The position numbers and the translations under genes were made by a program. Source: an uncultured Amylibacter sp. (GTDB taxonomy: Bacteria; Pseudomonadota; Alphaproteobacteria; Rhodobacterales; Rhodobacteraceae). Taken from it: a stretch of 10,122 nucleotides of DNA. Below are positions 1 to 6,923 of this stretch, in pieces. A model generated the notes under the pieces. It saw only the letters and a program-made list of their open reading frames with translations. It made no database searches and had not been told where the DNA came from. The stretch lies in the NCBI GenBank assembly GCA_937944065.1, contig CALDZS010000237.1, positions 1-10,122 of the forward strand. Reading direction: 5' to 3'. Numbering within the stretch: the first letter of the stretch is position 1; each line of letters starts with the position of its first letter.

Positions 1-462
1 GACCGCCCAGGCGGCACCGTCACCAATGACGATCAGGCGCAAATGATGTGCCGATTTGAAAACGGCGCGCAAGGTCATTTGTTTTTCAGTCGGATCGCGA
101 CGGGGCGAAAAATGGGCTATGCGTATGAAATTCATGGCACCAAAGGCGCAATCCGTTTCGATCAAGAGGATCAAAATGCATTACACTTGTACCTGATGGA
201 AGGCCCCGAGGCTGAACGCGGATTTCGCAAAATCTTAACAGGTCCAGAACATCCTGATTACTTGGCGTTTTGCCAAGGGCCCGGCCATGGCACAGGCTTT
301 CAAGATGCAGTTATTATCGAGGCGCATGATTTCCTGCGCGCGATCCACGAAAAACGCAATATCTGGCCAACCTTCGCCGAAGGCGTAGAGGTAAACCGCG
401 TTGTAAATGCTGCGCTAGATTCAAGTGACAAAGGGGCTTGGGTTCAGGTCGCCGATTATTAA
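1..462 (+). CDS. Gfo/Idh/MocA-family oxidoreductase, C-terminal part (5' end outside window)
   Basis: This is the last 153 codons of a gene that enters the window already open in frame 1 and stops with TAA at 460-462. The visible part matches the C-terminal alpha/beta domain of Gfo/Idh/MocA NAD(P)-dependent dehydrogenases: a beta-strand stretch (CRFENGAQGHLFFSR), then YEIHGTKGAIRFDQ, the 'new side-chain' strand typical of these enzymes, a glycine-rich GPGHGTGF turn and a closing helix with PTFAEGVEVNRVVNAAL. The nucleotide-binding Rossmann half and the catalytic EKP lysine lie upstream and cannot be checked. The family oxidises or reduces a ring hydroxyl of sugars and inositols. The next gene starts only 14 bp downstream, so it is very likely cotranscribed with the IolE-like enzyme and the second dehydrogenase, and the three probably act on successive intermediates. 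An internal ATG at 43 is not a plausible start because homologous-looking sequence continues upstream. Family is confident; substrate unknown. Confidence 0.88.
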   Translation, partial: DRPGGTVTNDDQAQMMCRFENGAQGHLFFSRIATGRKMGYAYEIHGTKGAIRFDQEDQNALHLYLMEGPEAERGFRKILTGPEHPDYLAFCQGPGHGTGFQDAVIIEAHDFLRAIHEKRNIWPTFAEGVEVNRVVNAALDSSDKGAWVQVADY

Positions 463-476
463 CAAAGGAAAAGACT

Positions 477-1364
477 ATGATAAAAATAGGCAACGCGCCC
501 TGTTCTTGGGGCGTCGAATTCGCTGACGACCCGCGCAACCCTGCTTGGCGCAAGGTTTTGCAGGAAAACGCCAGCGCTGGCTTCACAGGAATTGAATTGG
601 GGCCCGTCGGGTTTATGCCCGAAGACCCTGCAGAGCTTTCCGACGCCTTGGCAGAATTCAATCAGGAACTCGTTGGCGGCGTCGTATTCCGCCCGTTTCA
701 CGATCCAGACAAATGGGATGATGTTATGGACGGTGCCGTACGGACATGTAAGGCCCTGAAGGCTCATGGCGCAGAGCATCTAGTACTGATCGACAGTATT
801 TCACCACGCCGCGCACCCACCGCCGGTCGTGTTGCCGAGGCTGAACAGATGGATCAGGCCGAATGGGTCGCCTTTCGCGACCGCATCGCCACGATCGCGC
901 GCCTAGGTGCCGAAGAATACGGTTTGACCGTTGGAATTCACGCCCACGCGGCTGGCTTTATTGATTTCGAACCAGAGCTGGAACGCCTGTTGGACGAGGT
1001 GGATGAAAGCATCTTGAAAATTTGCTTTGACACTGGCCATCATTCCTATGCTGGCTATGATCCAGTGTTGTTTATGAAACGTCACATCGACCGCATCAGC
1101 TATATGCATTTCAAAGACATCGACCCAAAGGTTAAGGCGCATGTTGTTGCCAATCGAACCGATTTTTACGACGCGTGTGGTCAAGGGATCTTTTGTAATT
1201 TGGGCGATGGTGATGTCGATTTCACAAGTGTGCGTCAAGTGTTGCTAGACAATGACTTCCAAGGCTGGTGCACCGTCGAACAGGATTGCGATCCAGAGGG
1301 GGACACCTCGCCTATTGATGATGCAAAACTGAACCGCACATATCTACAATCCATCGGGTTTTAA
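477..1364 (+). CDS. IolE-like sugar isomerase/dehydratase, AP-endonuclease-2 TIM barrel
   Basis: A 295-residue protein of the xylose-isomerase-like TIM-barrel superfamily. It lines up by eye over its length with inosose dehydratase (IolE): APCSWG at the start, GIELG (E40), LVLID (D106), IHAHAAG (H155, H157), CFDTGHH (D185, H188), HIDRISYMHFKD (H211, D214), GDGDVDF and TVEQD (E268). The acidic and histidine residues are the expected divalent-metal and catalytic ligands. IolE removes water next to a ketone by beta-elimination; related enzymes epimerise or eliminate from keto-sugars. I therefore infer action on a ketone made by one of the flanking dehydrogenases, in the cytoplasm. The ATG at 477 is chosen over an upstream GTG at 438 because it follows an AAGGAAA Shine-Dalgarno (466-472 region) and starts where the family starts. 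It sits 14 bp after the previous stop. Being IolE itself is possible but unproven, as IolB, IolC and IolD are not in view. Confidence 0.85.
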   Translation: MIKIGNAPCSWGVEFADDPRNPAWRKVLQENASAGFTGIELGPVGFMPEDPAELSDALAEFNQELVGGVVFRPFHDPDKWDDVMDGAVRTCKALKAHGAEHLVLIDSISPRRAPTAGRVAEAEQMDQAEWVAFRDRIATIARLGAEEYGLTVGIHAHAAGFIDFEPELERLLDEVDESILKICFDTGHHSYAGYDPVLFMKRHIDRISYMHFKDIDPKVKAHVVANRTDFYDACGQGIFCNLGDGDVDFTSVRQVLLDNDFQGWCTVEQDCDPEGDTSPIDDAKLNRTYLQSIGF

Positions 1365-1375
1365 GGAGCAAGCGC

Positions 1376-2530
1376 ATGAGCAAATTAAAATGGGGCATGA
1401 TTGGTGGTGGCGAAGGCAGCCAAATTGGGCCGGCCCATCGCTTGGGATCTGGGTTAGACGGATTGTTCGAATTCAGCGCTGGAGCATTGGATCATCGCCC
1501 CGAACAAGGCATCGAATACGGACAACGGCTGGGATTGGATGATCGCGCATATGGCAGTTGGCAAGATATGTTGAAGGGTGAACAAAAACGTGATGACCGT
1601 ATTGATTTGGTTACGGTCGCTACTCCCAATTCAACGCATTTTGAGATTACCAAAGCCTTTCTTGAAGGCGGGTTTCATGTCCTGTGCGAAAAGCCGATGA
1701 CTATGACGGTTGAAGAAGGCGAAGAGATTGTGAAGGTCGCCGCCGCAACAGGTAATATTTGTGCCGTTAATTATGGTTATACGGGCTACAGCCTGGTGCG
1801 CCACATGCGTGCGATGATCGCGCGCGGTGATATTGGCAAAGTCCGCTTGGTAAACGCAGAGTTTGCCCACGGGCATCACGCTGATGCAGCGGATGCAGAC
1901 AATCCACGGGTGCGTTGGCGGTATGATCCAGCGCAGGCAGGTGTCAGCGCGCAGTTTGCAGATTGCGGTATTCATGCAATGCACATGGCCAGCTTTGTCA
2001 CAGGCCAAGAAGTAACCAAACTGTCGGCTGACACGGTATCATGCCTTGAACAACGCGTCCTAGAAGATGATGCAATGGTAAACTTCCGTATGGATGGCGG
2101 GGCGGTTGGTCGCTTGTGGACATCATCCATCGCGATCGGACGCCAGCACGGTTTGGGTATTCAGGTATTTGGCGAAACTGGCGGTTTGCGCTGGAGCCAA
2201 GAACAGCCAAACCAACTGTATTACATGCCCCTAAATGAGCGCCTACAGATCATTGAACGCGGCGAGGCGAATTTATCCCCAGAGGCGGATCGCACAACGC
2301 GCGTTACAATCGGACATGCCGAAGGTATGCCACTGGCGTTTGCGAATATTTATACAGATTTGGCCGAGGCGATAACCGCACGAAAATCCAATCGTGCAAT
2401 CGACCCAGCAGCCGATTTATTTCCAAAAGCCGTTGATGGATTACGGTCTATGGCAGCCGTTGTTGCAGTGGCGGCATCTGGCAAGCAAGAGGGTGCGTGG
2501 TTGGATGCGCGACCACCTATGTTCCAATAG
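1376..2530 (+). CDS. Gfo/Idh/MocA-family sugar or inositol oxidoreductase
   Basis: A complete 384-residue NAD(P)-dependent dehydrogenase of the Gfo/Idh/MocA family. The N-terminal Rossmann fold has the dinucleotide loop GGGEGSQIG (residues 10-18), the VATPNSTHFE strand-helix (81-90) and the hallmark CEKPMT (104-109), whose K106 is the catalytic lysine. The C-terminal domain carries DCGIHAMHM (196-204), supplying the catalytic Asp196/His200 pair, and VFGETGGLRW (264-273). Members interconvert a ring alcohol and a ketone on sugars, amino-inositols or inositols. AAGGAG overlaps the stop of the preceding gene (TAAGGAG) and lies 7 nt before this ATG, so translation is probably coupled. The protein clearly differs from the partial dehydrogenase at 1-462, so the operon holds two distinct dehydrogenases, perhaps one oxidising and one reducing around the IolE-like step. 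The stop TAG abuts the stop of the convergent repressor gene. Substrate unknown. Confidence 0.92.
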   Translation: MSKLKWGMIGGGEGSQIGPAHRLGSGLDGLFEFSAGALDHRPEQGIEYGQRLGLDDRAYGSWQDMLKGEQKRDDRIDLVTVATPNSTHFEITKAFLEGGFHVLCEKPMTMTVEEGEEIVKVAAATGNICAVNYGYTGYSLVRHMRAMIARGDIGKVRLVNAEFAHGHHADAADADNPRVRWRYDPAQAGVSAQFADCGIHAMHMASFVTGQEVTKLSADTVSCLEQRVLEDDAMVNFRMDGGAVGRLWTSSIAIGRQHGLGIQVFGETGGLRWSQEQPNQLYYMPLNERLQIIERGEANLSPEADRTTRVTIGHAEGMPLAFANIYTDLAEAITARKSNRAIDPAADLFPKAVDGLRSMAAVVAVAASGKQEGAWLDARPPMFQ

Positions 2531-3535
2531 CTAGGTTTTGGGCGCGGGTCGCAATGTTCCGCGCTCAACAACATGACAGTCGAACAATCGCGCCTCTGGC
2601 GGGATGGTTTGATCTTTCACCAAACAGGCCACTCGGTCGATCGAAGCAGAGATAATATCGGTCAGTGGATTGCTTATAGTCGTCAGATTAATATTCGCCC
2701 AACTCGCCATTTTCATATCATTCAGACCGATCAATCCAACTTCGGCTGGAACGCTTAGTCCCGCCGATTGCAACGCAGACAATGCGCCGATGGACAAGAC
2801 ATCATCACCACAGAAATATGCCTGAGCAGGTTTTTCCAACAATAAGCGTTGCATTTCAGCGCGACCAGCCTCGAACGAATAGGCGGATGCAAAACTGGTT
2901 GTGCATGACACGCCCTTGGTTGACGCAATCTCGGTTACGAAACCTTTTTCACGATCAAGCGTTGAGGTGGCAGCGCTGGGGCCGCCAAGAAAACCGACCT
3001 GAGTGTAGCCGCGATCGATCAATGTCCGCGCGGCCAGTCGGCCCGCCGCAATATTGTCGATGCCCAATATATCCACGGACGGATTATCAGAGTGTCGCCC
3101 AAAAGAGTGTACAACTGGCACGCCAGCATCACGAAACGCGCGCGCAAATCCGATGGGTAAGGTTGATGATGCCACGATCACACCATCGACGGTATATTGG
3201 CGCATCATTTCCACAGAGGCCTGTGGATCTGTTTCATCGGTCAAATTGACAAGCAGCGGGCGTAATCCGCGTTCCTGAAGACCGCGCGTGAAAAGATCAA
3301 AAACCTCGAGGAAAATCGGATTGTGAAAGTTATTGGAAACAAGACCAATCATCTTGGTCCGACCCGTCGTCAAAGAAGACGCCAGCGCATTCGGGCTGTA
3401 GCCCAACTTGGCCGCTGCTTTCGCAATCTTTTCGCGGGTCTTAGCAGATACTGACGCGCCTTCGGTATACGTCCGCGACACCGCTGATCGTGAGACACCG
3501 GCAAGTTCGGCCACATCTTTCAGTGTTACGGCCAC
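2531..3535 (-). CDS. LacI-family transcriptional repressor
   Basis: A 334-residue LacI/GalR-type regulator of normal family length. Residues 4-23 form the helix-turn-helix (TLKDVAELAGVSRSAVSRTY), followed by the hinge helix with LASSL (51-55), whose Leu55 is the residue that in LacI intercalates at a central CpG. From about residue 60 comes a periplasmic-binding-protein-like effector domain (MIGLVSNNFHNPIF, DGVIVASS, GIDNIAAG, CGDDVLSIGAL, VGLIGLNDM). It starts with GTG at 3535, supported by an AGGAG at 3547-3543 seven nt upstream and by the HTH beginning immediately. Its start lies 15 bp beyond the stop of the small membrane protein, so it is likely the last gene of the transporter operon. 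A perfect CpG-centred LacI-type operator occurs at 6919-6932 upstream of that operon, which makes autoregulation likely. The inducer is probably the transported sugar or an early metabolite; that is inference. Confidence 0.95.
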   Translation of the reverse strand: MAVTLKDVAELAGVSRSAVSRTYTEGASVSAKTREKIAKAAAKLGYSPNALASSLTTGRTKMIGLVSNNFHNPIFLEVFDLFTRGLQERGLRPLLVNLTDETDPQASVEMMRQYTVDGVIVASSTLPIGFARAFRDAGVPVVHSFGRHSDNPSVDILGIDNIAAGRLAARTLIDRGYTQVGFLGGPSAATSTLDREKGFVTEIASTKGVSCTTSFASAYSFEAGRAEMQRLLLEKPAQAYFCGDDVLSIGALSALQSAGLSVPAEVGLIGLNDMKMASWANINLTTISNPLTDIISASIDRVACLVKDQTIPPEARLFDCHVVERGTLRPAPKT

Positions 3536-3542
3536 GTGACCA

Positions 3543-3547
3543 CTCCT
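3543..3547 (-). promoter_or_regulatory. Shine-Dalgarno for the LacI repressor GTG start
   Basis: Read on the minus strand this is AGGAG, separated by seven nt from the GTG at 3535-3533. It is the reason for accepting a GTG start, since no ATG occurs near the N-terminus of the helix-turn-helix domain. Confidence 0.75.
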
Positions 3548-3550
3548 AAT

Positions 3551-3748
3551 TCATTTATCCGCGTCGGCCCGATAATCTATTGTCGCAAAACGCCATCCAC
3601 ATATTGCCGCAAGGCTTAGACACATAACGGCCCAAATGTGCTGACCCATCGCGAATTCAATAGCGCCCCACGCAGTCAGCACCATGACGACTGCTAACCG
3701 TATCCAAACGGGCCCATAGAAACTATCCGTTAGGTCAATCAGTTTCAC
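3551..3748 (-). CDS. small two-helix membrane protein of the sugar ABC operon
   Basis: A 65-residue protein starting with GTG at 3748. The start overlaps the ATPase stop as GTGA (4 bp), a standard arrangement for translational coupling, and the stop lies 15 bp before the repressor start, so it is embedded in the operon rather than a chance frame. About residues 14-33 (WIRLAVVMVLTAWGAIEF) and 38-53 (HIWAVMCLSLAAICGW) form two likely transmembrane helices. The N-terminus (MKLIDLTDSFYGPVW) is mildly amphipathic and the C-terminus (RFATIDYRADADK) is charged. It has no signal-peptide cleavage site. I do not recognise a named family. By position it may be an accessory or stabilising subunit of the ABC importer; this is inference. 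The coupled start and hydrophobic pattern make a real gene likely. Confidence 0.72.
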   Translation of the reverse strand: MKLIDLTDSFYGPVWIRLAVVMVLTAWGAIEFAMGQHIWAVMCLSLAAICGWRFATIDYRADADK

Positions 3749-4521
3749 GCAGCGCCTTCGAATTCCGCGCCTGTTTTTGCCCCTGTAATATAGGAAACAA
3801 CATCTTCGCCGTTGGTTTCGTTAACATTCAGGTTTGCAACCATGCGACCGCGGCGAAATACGATTATTCGATCAACCAGTTCCATGACCTGACGCATGTT
3901 ATGACTGACCAAGATTAGGGGCTCATCCGCCTCTTTCAGGGTGCGAATGATGTTTTCTACCTGTGCCGTTTCCTGAACACCTAGTGCTGCTGTGGGCTCA
4001 TCCATGATGGTTAGTTTAGAAGCAAAGGTCGCAGTTCGCGCAATCGCGACACATTGACGTTGGCCGCCCGACATATTGGCAATTGTATTGCGAATGTTAG
4101 GGATTTTTACACCCGTTTTTTCCAAACCAGCCATGGTGTCCGCATGCATCGCTTTGTAATCTAAGAAGCGAAAAGGACCGAGGAAGTTCCATTTGGTTTT
4201 CTCACGTCCCAAGAACAAGTTATCAGGAACATTTAAATCATCAGCCAAAGCAAGTGTTTGGAAAACGGTTTCAATGCCCGCTTCACGGGCATCAAGTGGA
4301 CCTGCAAAATTCACTTCGTCGCCGTAAAAGAAAACCTTGCCGCGGGTGCGTTGCTCTACACCCGTGATTTGGCGAACAAAGGTGGATTTACCCGCTCCAT
4401 TATCGCCCATAATTGCAACATGTTCACCTTTTTTCATTTCGAAGTTCGCACCTTCAAGGGCGTGAACGCCGCCATAGTGTTTGGTAAGGTCTTCGGTTTT
4501 CAGAACAATATCATTATCCAT
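3745..4521 (-). CDS. sugar ABC transporter ATP-binding protein (CUT2 type, single NBD)
   Basis: A 258-residue cytoplasmic ATPase that powers the adjacent permease. The full motif set is present: Walker A GDNGAGKST (39-47), Q-loop Gln88, signature MSGGQ (150-154), Walker B LTIMDEPTAAL with D174/E175 (170-180) and H-loop His207. RbsA, MglA and XylG carry two nucleotide-binding domains in about 500 residues. This protein has one, as in FrcA of the rhizobial fructose transporter, and presumably works as a homodimer. The binding protein-permease-ATPase order also matches frcBCA, but that alone does not show fructose as substrate. The ATG at 4521 is preferred to an in-frame TTG at 4533 because GGAG lies six nt before it. 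The permease stop is 14 bp upstream; the stop overlaps the GTG of the small membrane protein. Confidence 0.94.
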   Translation of the reverse strand: MDNDIVLKTEDLTKHYGGVHALEGANFEMKKGEHVAIMGDNGAGKSTFVRQITGVEQRTRGKVFFYGDEVNFAGPLDAREAGIETVFQTLALADDLNVPDNLFLGREKTKWNFLGPFRFLDYKAMHADTMAGLEKTGVKIPNIRNTIANMSGGQRQCVAIARTATFASKLTIMDEPTAALGVQETAQVENIIRTLKEADEPLILVSHNMRQVMELVDRIIVFRRGRMVANLNVNETNGEDVVSYITGAKTGAEFEGAA

Positions 4522-4527
4522 TTTAAT

Positions 4528-4531
4528 CTCC
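4528..4531 (-). promoter_or_regulatory. Shine-Dalgarno deciding the ATPase start
   Basis: On the minus strand the sequence is GGAG followed by ATTAAA and then ATG (4521-4519). The site overlaps the first bases of the alternative TTG codon at 4533, which has no ribosome binding site of its own, so the ATG is the start. Confidence 0.75.
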
Positions 4532-4535
4532 AAAA

Positions 4536-5609
4536 CTATGTGCGGTTGCGTTGTCGGTATTGGTCAAGAACGACCGCTGCGATGATGATACCACCCATCG
4601 CCATCAACTGGTATGATCCATCCAGCTTGATAAATGTGAACCCAGAACGGATAACACCCAGCACCATTGCACCAAGGACTGTACCGATAATCGAACCACG
4701 TCCCCCTGTCAGACTGATCCCCCCAATAACGGCCATTGCGATCGCGAAAAGCTCGTAAAACTCGCCCATCCCAGCCTGCGCTGTTGATGCCTTAGCACTC
4801 AACACCACACCCGCAAATGCTGCTAGCATCGACGCAACCATGTAGACCAGAACCTTGTGTCGTTTTACATTTATCCCCGACATACGGGCTGCTTCTTCGT
4901 TAGAACCGATCGCGTACGTATGTTTTCCGTAAACTGTGTATTTAAGAATAACGTGGAAAATTGCTGCGAGGGCTAGGAACCAAACAACTGGCATCATTCC
5001 AGAACCGAGGAATTTATAGCTCTCAGTTGGAAACGAGACTGGTCGTCCACCCGACCACCACAATGCAATACCACGACAGATCAGGAACATACCCAAGGTC
5101 GCGATGAAAGGGGGAATACGGAAGAAGGCAACGAAAGTGCCGTTAATAAATCCAATAAAAGCACCGAACATAAGCCCGATGGCAATGGGCACTATCACAG
5201 GCAAATCCATGGCCCAAACGCCAAATACAGCTTTTGGATTGGGATTACCATTCACCAGCTCAGTCTGCCCAAAACTCATAGCGATCATGGCTGTTGCGGC
5301 AACAAGTGGCCCAGAACTTAGATCAATACCTGCAGTGAGGATGACTTGTGTTGCTCCAAGAGCAATAATCCCGATGATCGCAACTTGAAGGATAATAATT
5401 TGCAGGCGCGCTTCGTTGAATATGCTGTCAAATCGCCCCCGTGTGTCAAACAGAAAGCTTTGATCATTCATATATGGCAGCAGCTGCCCAAGAATTTCAA
5501 AAACCGCGACAATAATAAAAAGAGCGAGAAGAACATTCAGTTCATTTGGCCAAGATTTCTTAGATTTGTCGAACGTGAGTCCGCCGATACCATCGCTAGT
5601 TTCACTCAT
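4536..5609 (-). CDS. sugar ABC transporter permease (RbsC/FrcC-like)
   Basis: A 357-residue inner-membrane protein of the branched-chain-permease-like family used by CUT2 sugar importers. Hydrophobic segments occur around residues 24-45, 71-92, 99-113, 136-162, 166-185, 205-225, 252-272, 286-299, 305-320 and 336-349, so roughly eight to ten helices. Family marks include ILTAGIDLSSG (90-100), the cytoplasmic coupling-loop sequence YAIGSNEEAARMSGI (232-246) that contacts the ATPase, and GGISLTGGRGSIIGTVLGA (296-314). Two starts are possible: ATG 5624 without any ribosome binding site, and ATG 5609 preceded by GGAAA. I prefer 5609, weakly. It is separated from the binding-protein gene by 74 bp that carry a strong stem-loop, and from the ATPase by 14 bp. 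The protein should form the homodimeric channel of the importer. Confidence 0.93.
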   Translation of the reverse strand: MSETSDGIGGLTFDKSKKSWPNELNVLLALFIIVAVFEILGQLLPYMNDQSFLFDTRGRFDSIFNEARLQIIILQVAIIGIIALGATQVILTAGIDLSSGPLVAATAMIAMSFGQTELVNGNPNPKAVFGVWAMDLPVIVPIAIGLMFGAFIGFINGTFVAFFRIPPFIATLGMFLICRGIALWWSGGRPVSFPTESYKFLGSGMMPVVWFLALAAIFHVILKYTVYGKHTYAIGSNEEAARMSGINVKRHKVLVYMVASMLAAFAGVVLSAKASTAQAGMGEFYELFAIAMAVIGGISLTGGRGSIIGTVLGAMVLGVIRSGFTFIKLDGSYQLMAMGGIIIAAVVLDQYRQRNRT

Positions 5610-5645
5610 CGTTTCCAGCCCCATTTAACACGAATTTAGATATGT

Positions 5646-5668
5646 AGACGGCGCAAGTTGCGCCGTCT
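5646..5668 (-). other. stem-loop between binding-protein and permease genes
   Basis: A perfect 11-bp inverted repeat, AGACGGCGCAA at 5646-5656 and TTGCGCCGTCT at 5658-5668, starts 15 bp after the stop of the binding-protein gene. On the transcribed (minus) strand it is not followed by a T-run (next bases ACATATC), so it is not a standard intrinsic terminator in that direction. The best reading is a 3' stabilising or partially terminating hairpin that raises binding-protein mRNA relative to permease mRNA, as known between malE and malF. Function is inferred; the repeat itself is certain. Confidence 0.8.
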
Positions 5669-5683
5669 TTGATTTGATTGAAC

Positions 5684-6622
5684 TTAGTTCTTTTTCAAGT
5701 ACTCGTTCATGTTTGCTGGAGTAACCAATTTAAACGGAATGTAGACTTTTTTGTCCACTTTCTCGCCCGCGATCAACTTCAGCGCGGCATCGATAGAGCC
5801 CGTTCCCTGTCCAACAGAGTCTTGGAATACTGTTACGTCATAGTCGCCAGCAGCCATAGAAAGCAAAGCGTCTTGTGATGCGTCAACGCCACCAACTTGC
5901 ATAACGGCCATGTCCATGCCCGCAGCTTTCATCGCTTGGATCGCGCCGATTGCCATCTCATCGTTGTTCGCAAGAACGAAATCGAATGGTTCGCCAGAAG
6001 ACATCCAGTTAGTCATCAAATCCTGCGCTTCATCGCGTGACCAGTTTGCAGTCTGTTCGTCGATGATTGTCATGAAGTTACACATGTCCATACCGATAAC
6101 GTCGCGAACATCTTTTGAGCGCTGAACAGCAGCTTGGTTCGACAACTGACCATTCATCAAGTAACCTTTTGCACCGCCAGCTTTACCAGCCGCGCGAAGG
6201 TTTTTGCAGATTTCGAACGCAGACAATGTGCCAGACTCGATTTCATTTGAAGCAACGAAAGCTTGCGTTGCTGGCAGCTCATTCACGTTGTCAGGCTCGC
6301 GGTTAACGTACACCAATGGTGTATCACCTGCAGCCGCAGAAACCGCAGCACCCGCAGATGTGTCAACGATGTTCACGATGATTGCATCAACGCCAGAAGC
6401 AACAAAGTTTTTAACCTGATCGATTTGCTTGGCAAGATCGTCAGATGCATCTTCTTGTTGATAATTCAACCCTTCGATGGTCGCCGCATGCTCTACCATG
6501 CCGTTCCGCAAAACAGTTAGCCAGTTGTCATCAAATCTTGAAAACGTTGCGCCGATGTCCTGCGCAATTGCTGTTGTACCCATCAAAGCTGTTAGGCCCA
6601 TGGCCAATATCATCTTTTTCAT
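5684..6622 (-). CDS. periplasmic sugar-binding protein of the ABC importer (MglB/RbsB fold)
   Basis: A 312-residue solute-binding protein with a Sec signal peptide: MKKMILAMG, a hydrophobic core and an AIAQ-D cleavage region near residues 20-22, with no lipobox cysteine. The mature protein reads like Peripla_BP_4 proteins and aligns by eye with galactose/glucose-binding MglB: FDDNW (30-34), VNIVD (83-87), YVNREP (105-110), TANW (191-194), LANNDEMAIGA (217-227), GGVDASQDAL (244-253) and VTVFQD (263-268). Pocket residues equivalent to MglB Asp14, Asn91, Arg158, Trp183, Asn211 and Asp236 appear kept, while Phe16, His152, Asp154 and Asn256 appear replaced by Trp, Asn, Ala and Gln. The MglB calcium loop is absent. 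ATG 6622 is the start because it opens the signal peptide and follows GGGAG by six nt. It is the first gene of the operon and delivers the sugar to the permease. Confidence 0.93.
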   Translation of the reverse strand: MKKMILAMGLTALMGTTAIAQDIGATFSRFDDNWLTVLRNGMVEHAATIEGLNYQQEDASDDLAKQIDQVKNFVASGVDAIIVNIVDTSAGAAVSAAAGDTPLVYVNREPDNVNELPATQAFVASNEIESGTLSAFEICKNLRAAGKAGGAKGYLMNGQLSNQAAVQRSKDVRDVIGMDMCNFMTIIDEQTANWSRDEAQDLMTNWMSSGEPFDFVLANNDEMAIGAIQAMKAAGMDMAVMQVGGVDASQDALLSMAAGDYDVTVFQDSVGQGTGSIDAALKLIAGEKVDKKVYIPFKLVTPANMNEYLKKN

Positions 6623-6628
6623 TTTATT

Positions 6629-6633
6629 CTCCC
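6629..6633 (-). promoter_or_regulatory. Shine-Dalgarno for the binding-protein gene
   Basis: On the minus strand GGGAG is followed by AATAAA and then the ATG at 6622. This strong site fixes the start at the signal peptide and rules out an upstream in-frame ATG at 6652, which would add ten charged residues before it. Confidence 0.8.
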
Positions 6634-6895
6634 TTAAGCGTGCCCGGCGCACGGTTCAAATTTCCGGGGCCTTTTAACAAGGCGTTTCTTCAAAATTCTC
6701 CCCATCACATGATATGCGGCGGGACCGTTTTGTGATTGTGAAAAAGAGCGAGATCACCTTAAGACCACTTCAATTTTACCCTATGGGCCGCCAAAACTTG
6801 GCAATTCTCTCGAATTAATTAAGTGTTATTCTGGTCGTCTCTATCGCTTTTGAAATGCCCTTCCCCCCAAGGTTATCGCGTCTGATTCGAATTCA

Positions 6896-6923
6896 AGTGT
6901 AACCGAGTTCAGTATTTTTGCAA
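6896..6923 (-). promoter_or_regulatory. candidate sigma-70 promoter of the sugar transport operon
   Basis: On the minus strand, -35 TTGCAA (6923-6918) is followed by a 16-nt spacer and -10 TACACT (6901-6896), each matching four of six consensus bases. The -35 lies inside the LacI-type operator, a geometry that suits repression. It would give a leader of about 265 nt. A promoter nearer the gene cannot be excluded. Confidence 0.4.

Noticed and set aside
2542..2564. GCGCGG/CCGCGC stem as a terminator between the convergent genes
   Set aside because: It lies within repressor coding sequence, has an 11-nt loop and no T-run after it on either strand.
2782..3249. A 155-codon plus-strand frame opposite the LacI gene
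   Set aside because: It is rich in Arg, His, Gln and Trp, as expected for the reverse frame of the repressor gene, which explains the region fully.
3745..6622. Naming the transporter frcBCA (fructose) from gene order and the single-domain ATPase
   Set aside because: Gene order and ATPase size are shared by many importers, and the binding protein resembles MglB while the neighbouring enzymes are not a fructose pathway, so no symbols were given.
6634..6705. A 23-codon basic leader peptide on the minus strand ahead of the binding-protein gene
   Set aside because: There is no ribosome binding site before its ATG and no amino-acid bias suggesting attenuation; it is kept only as a note under the long-leader finding.
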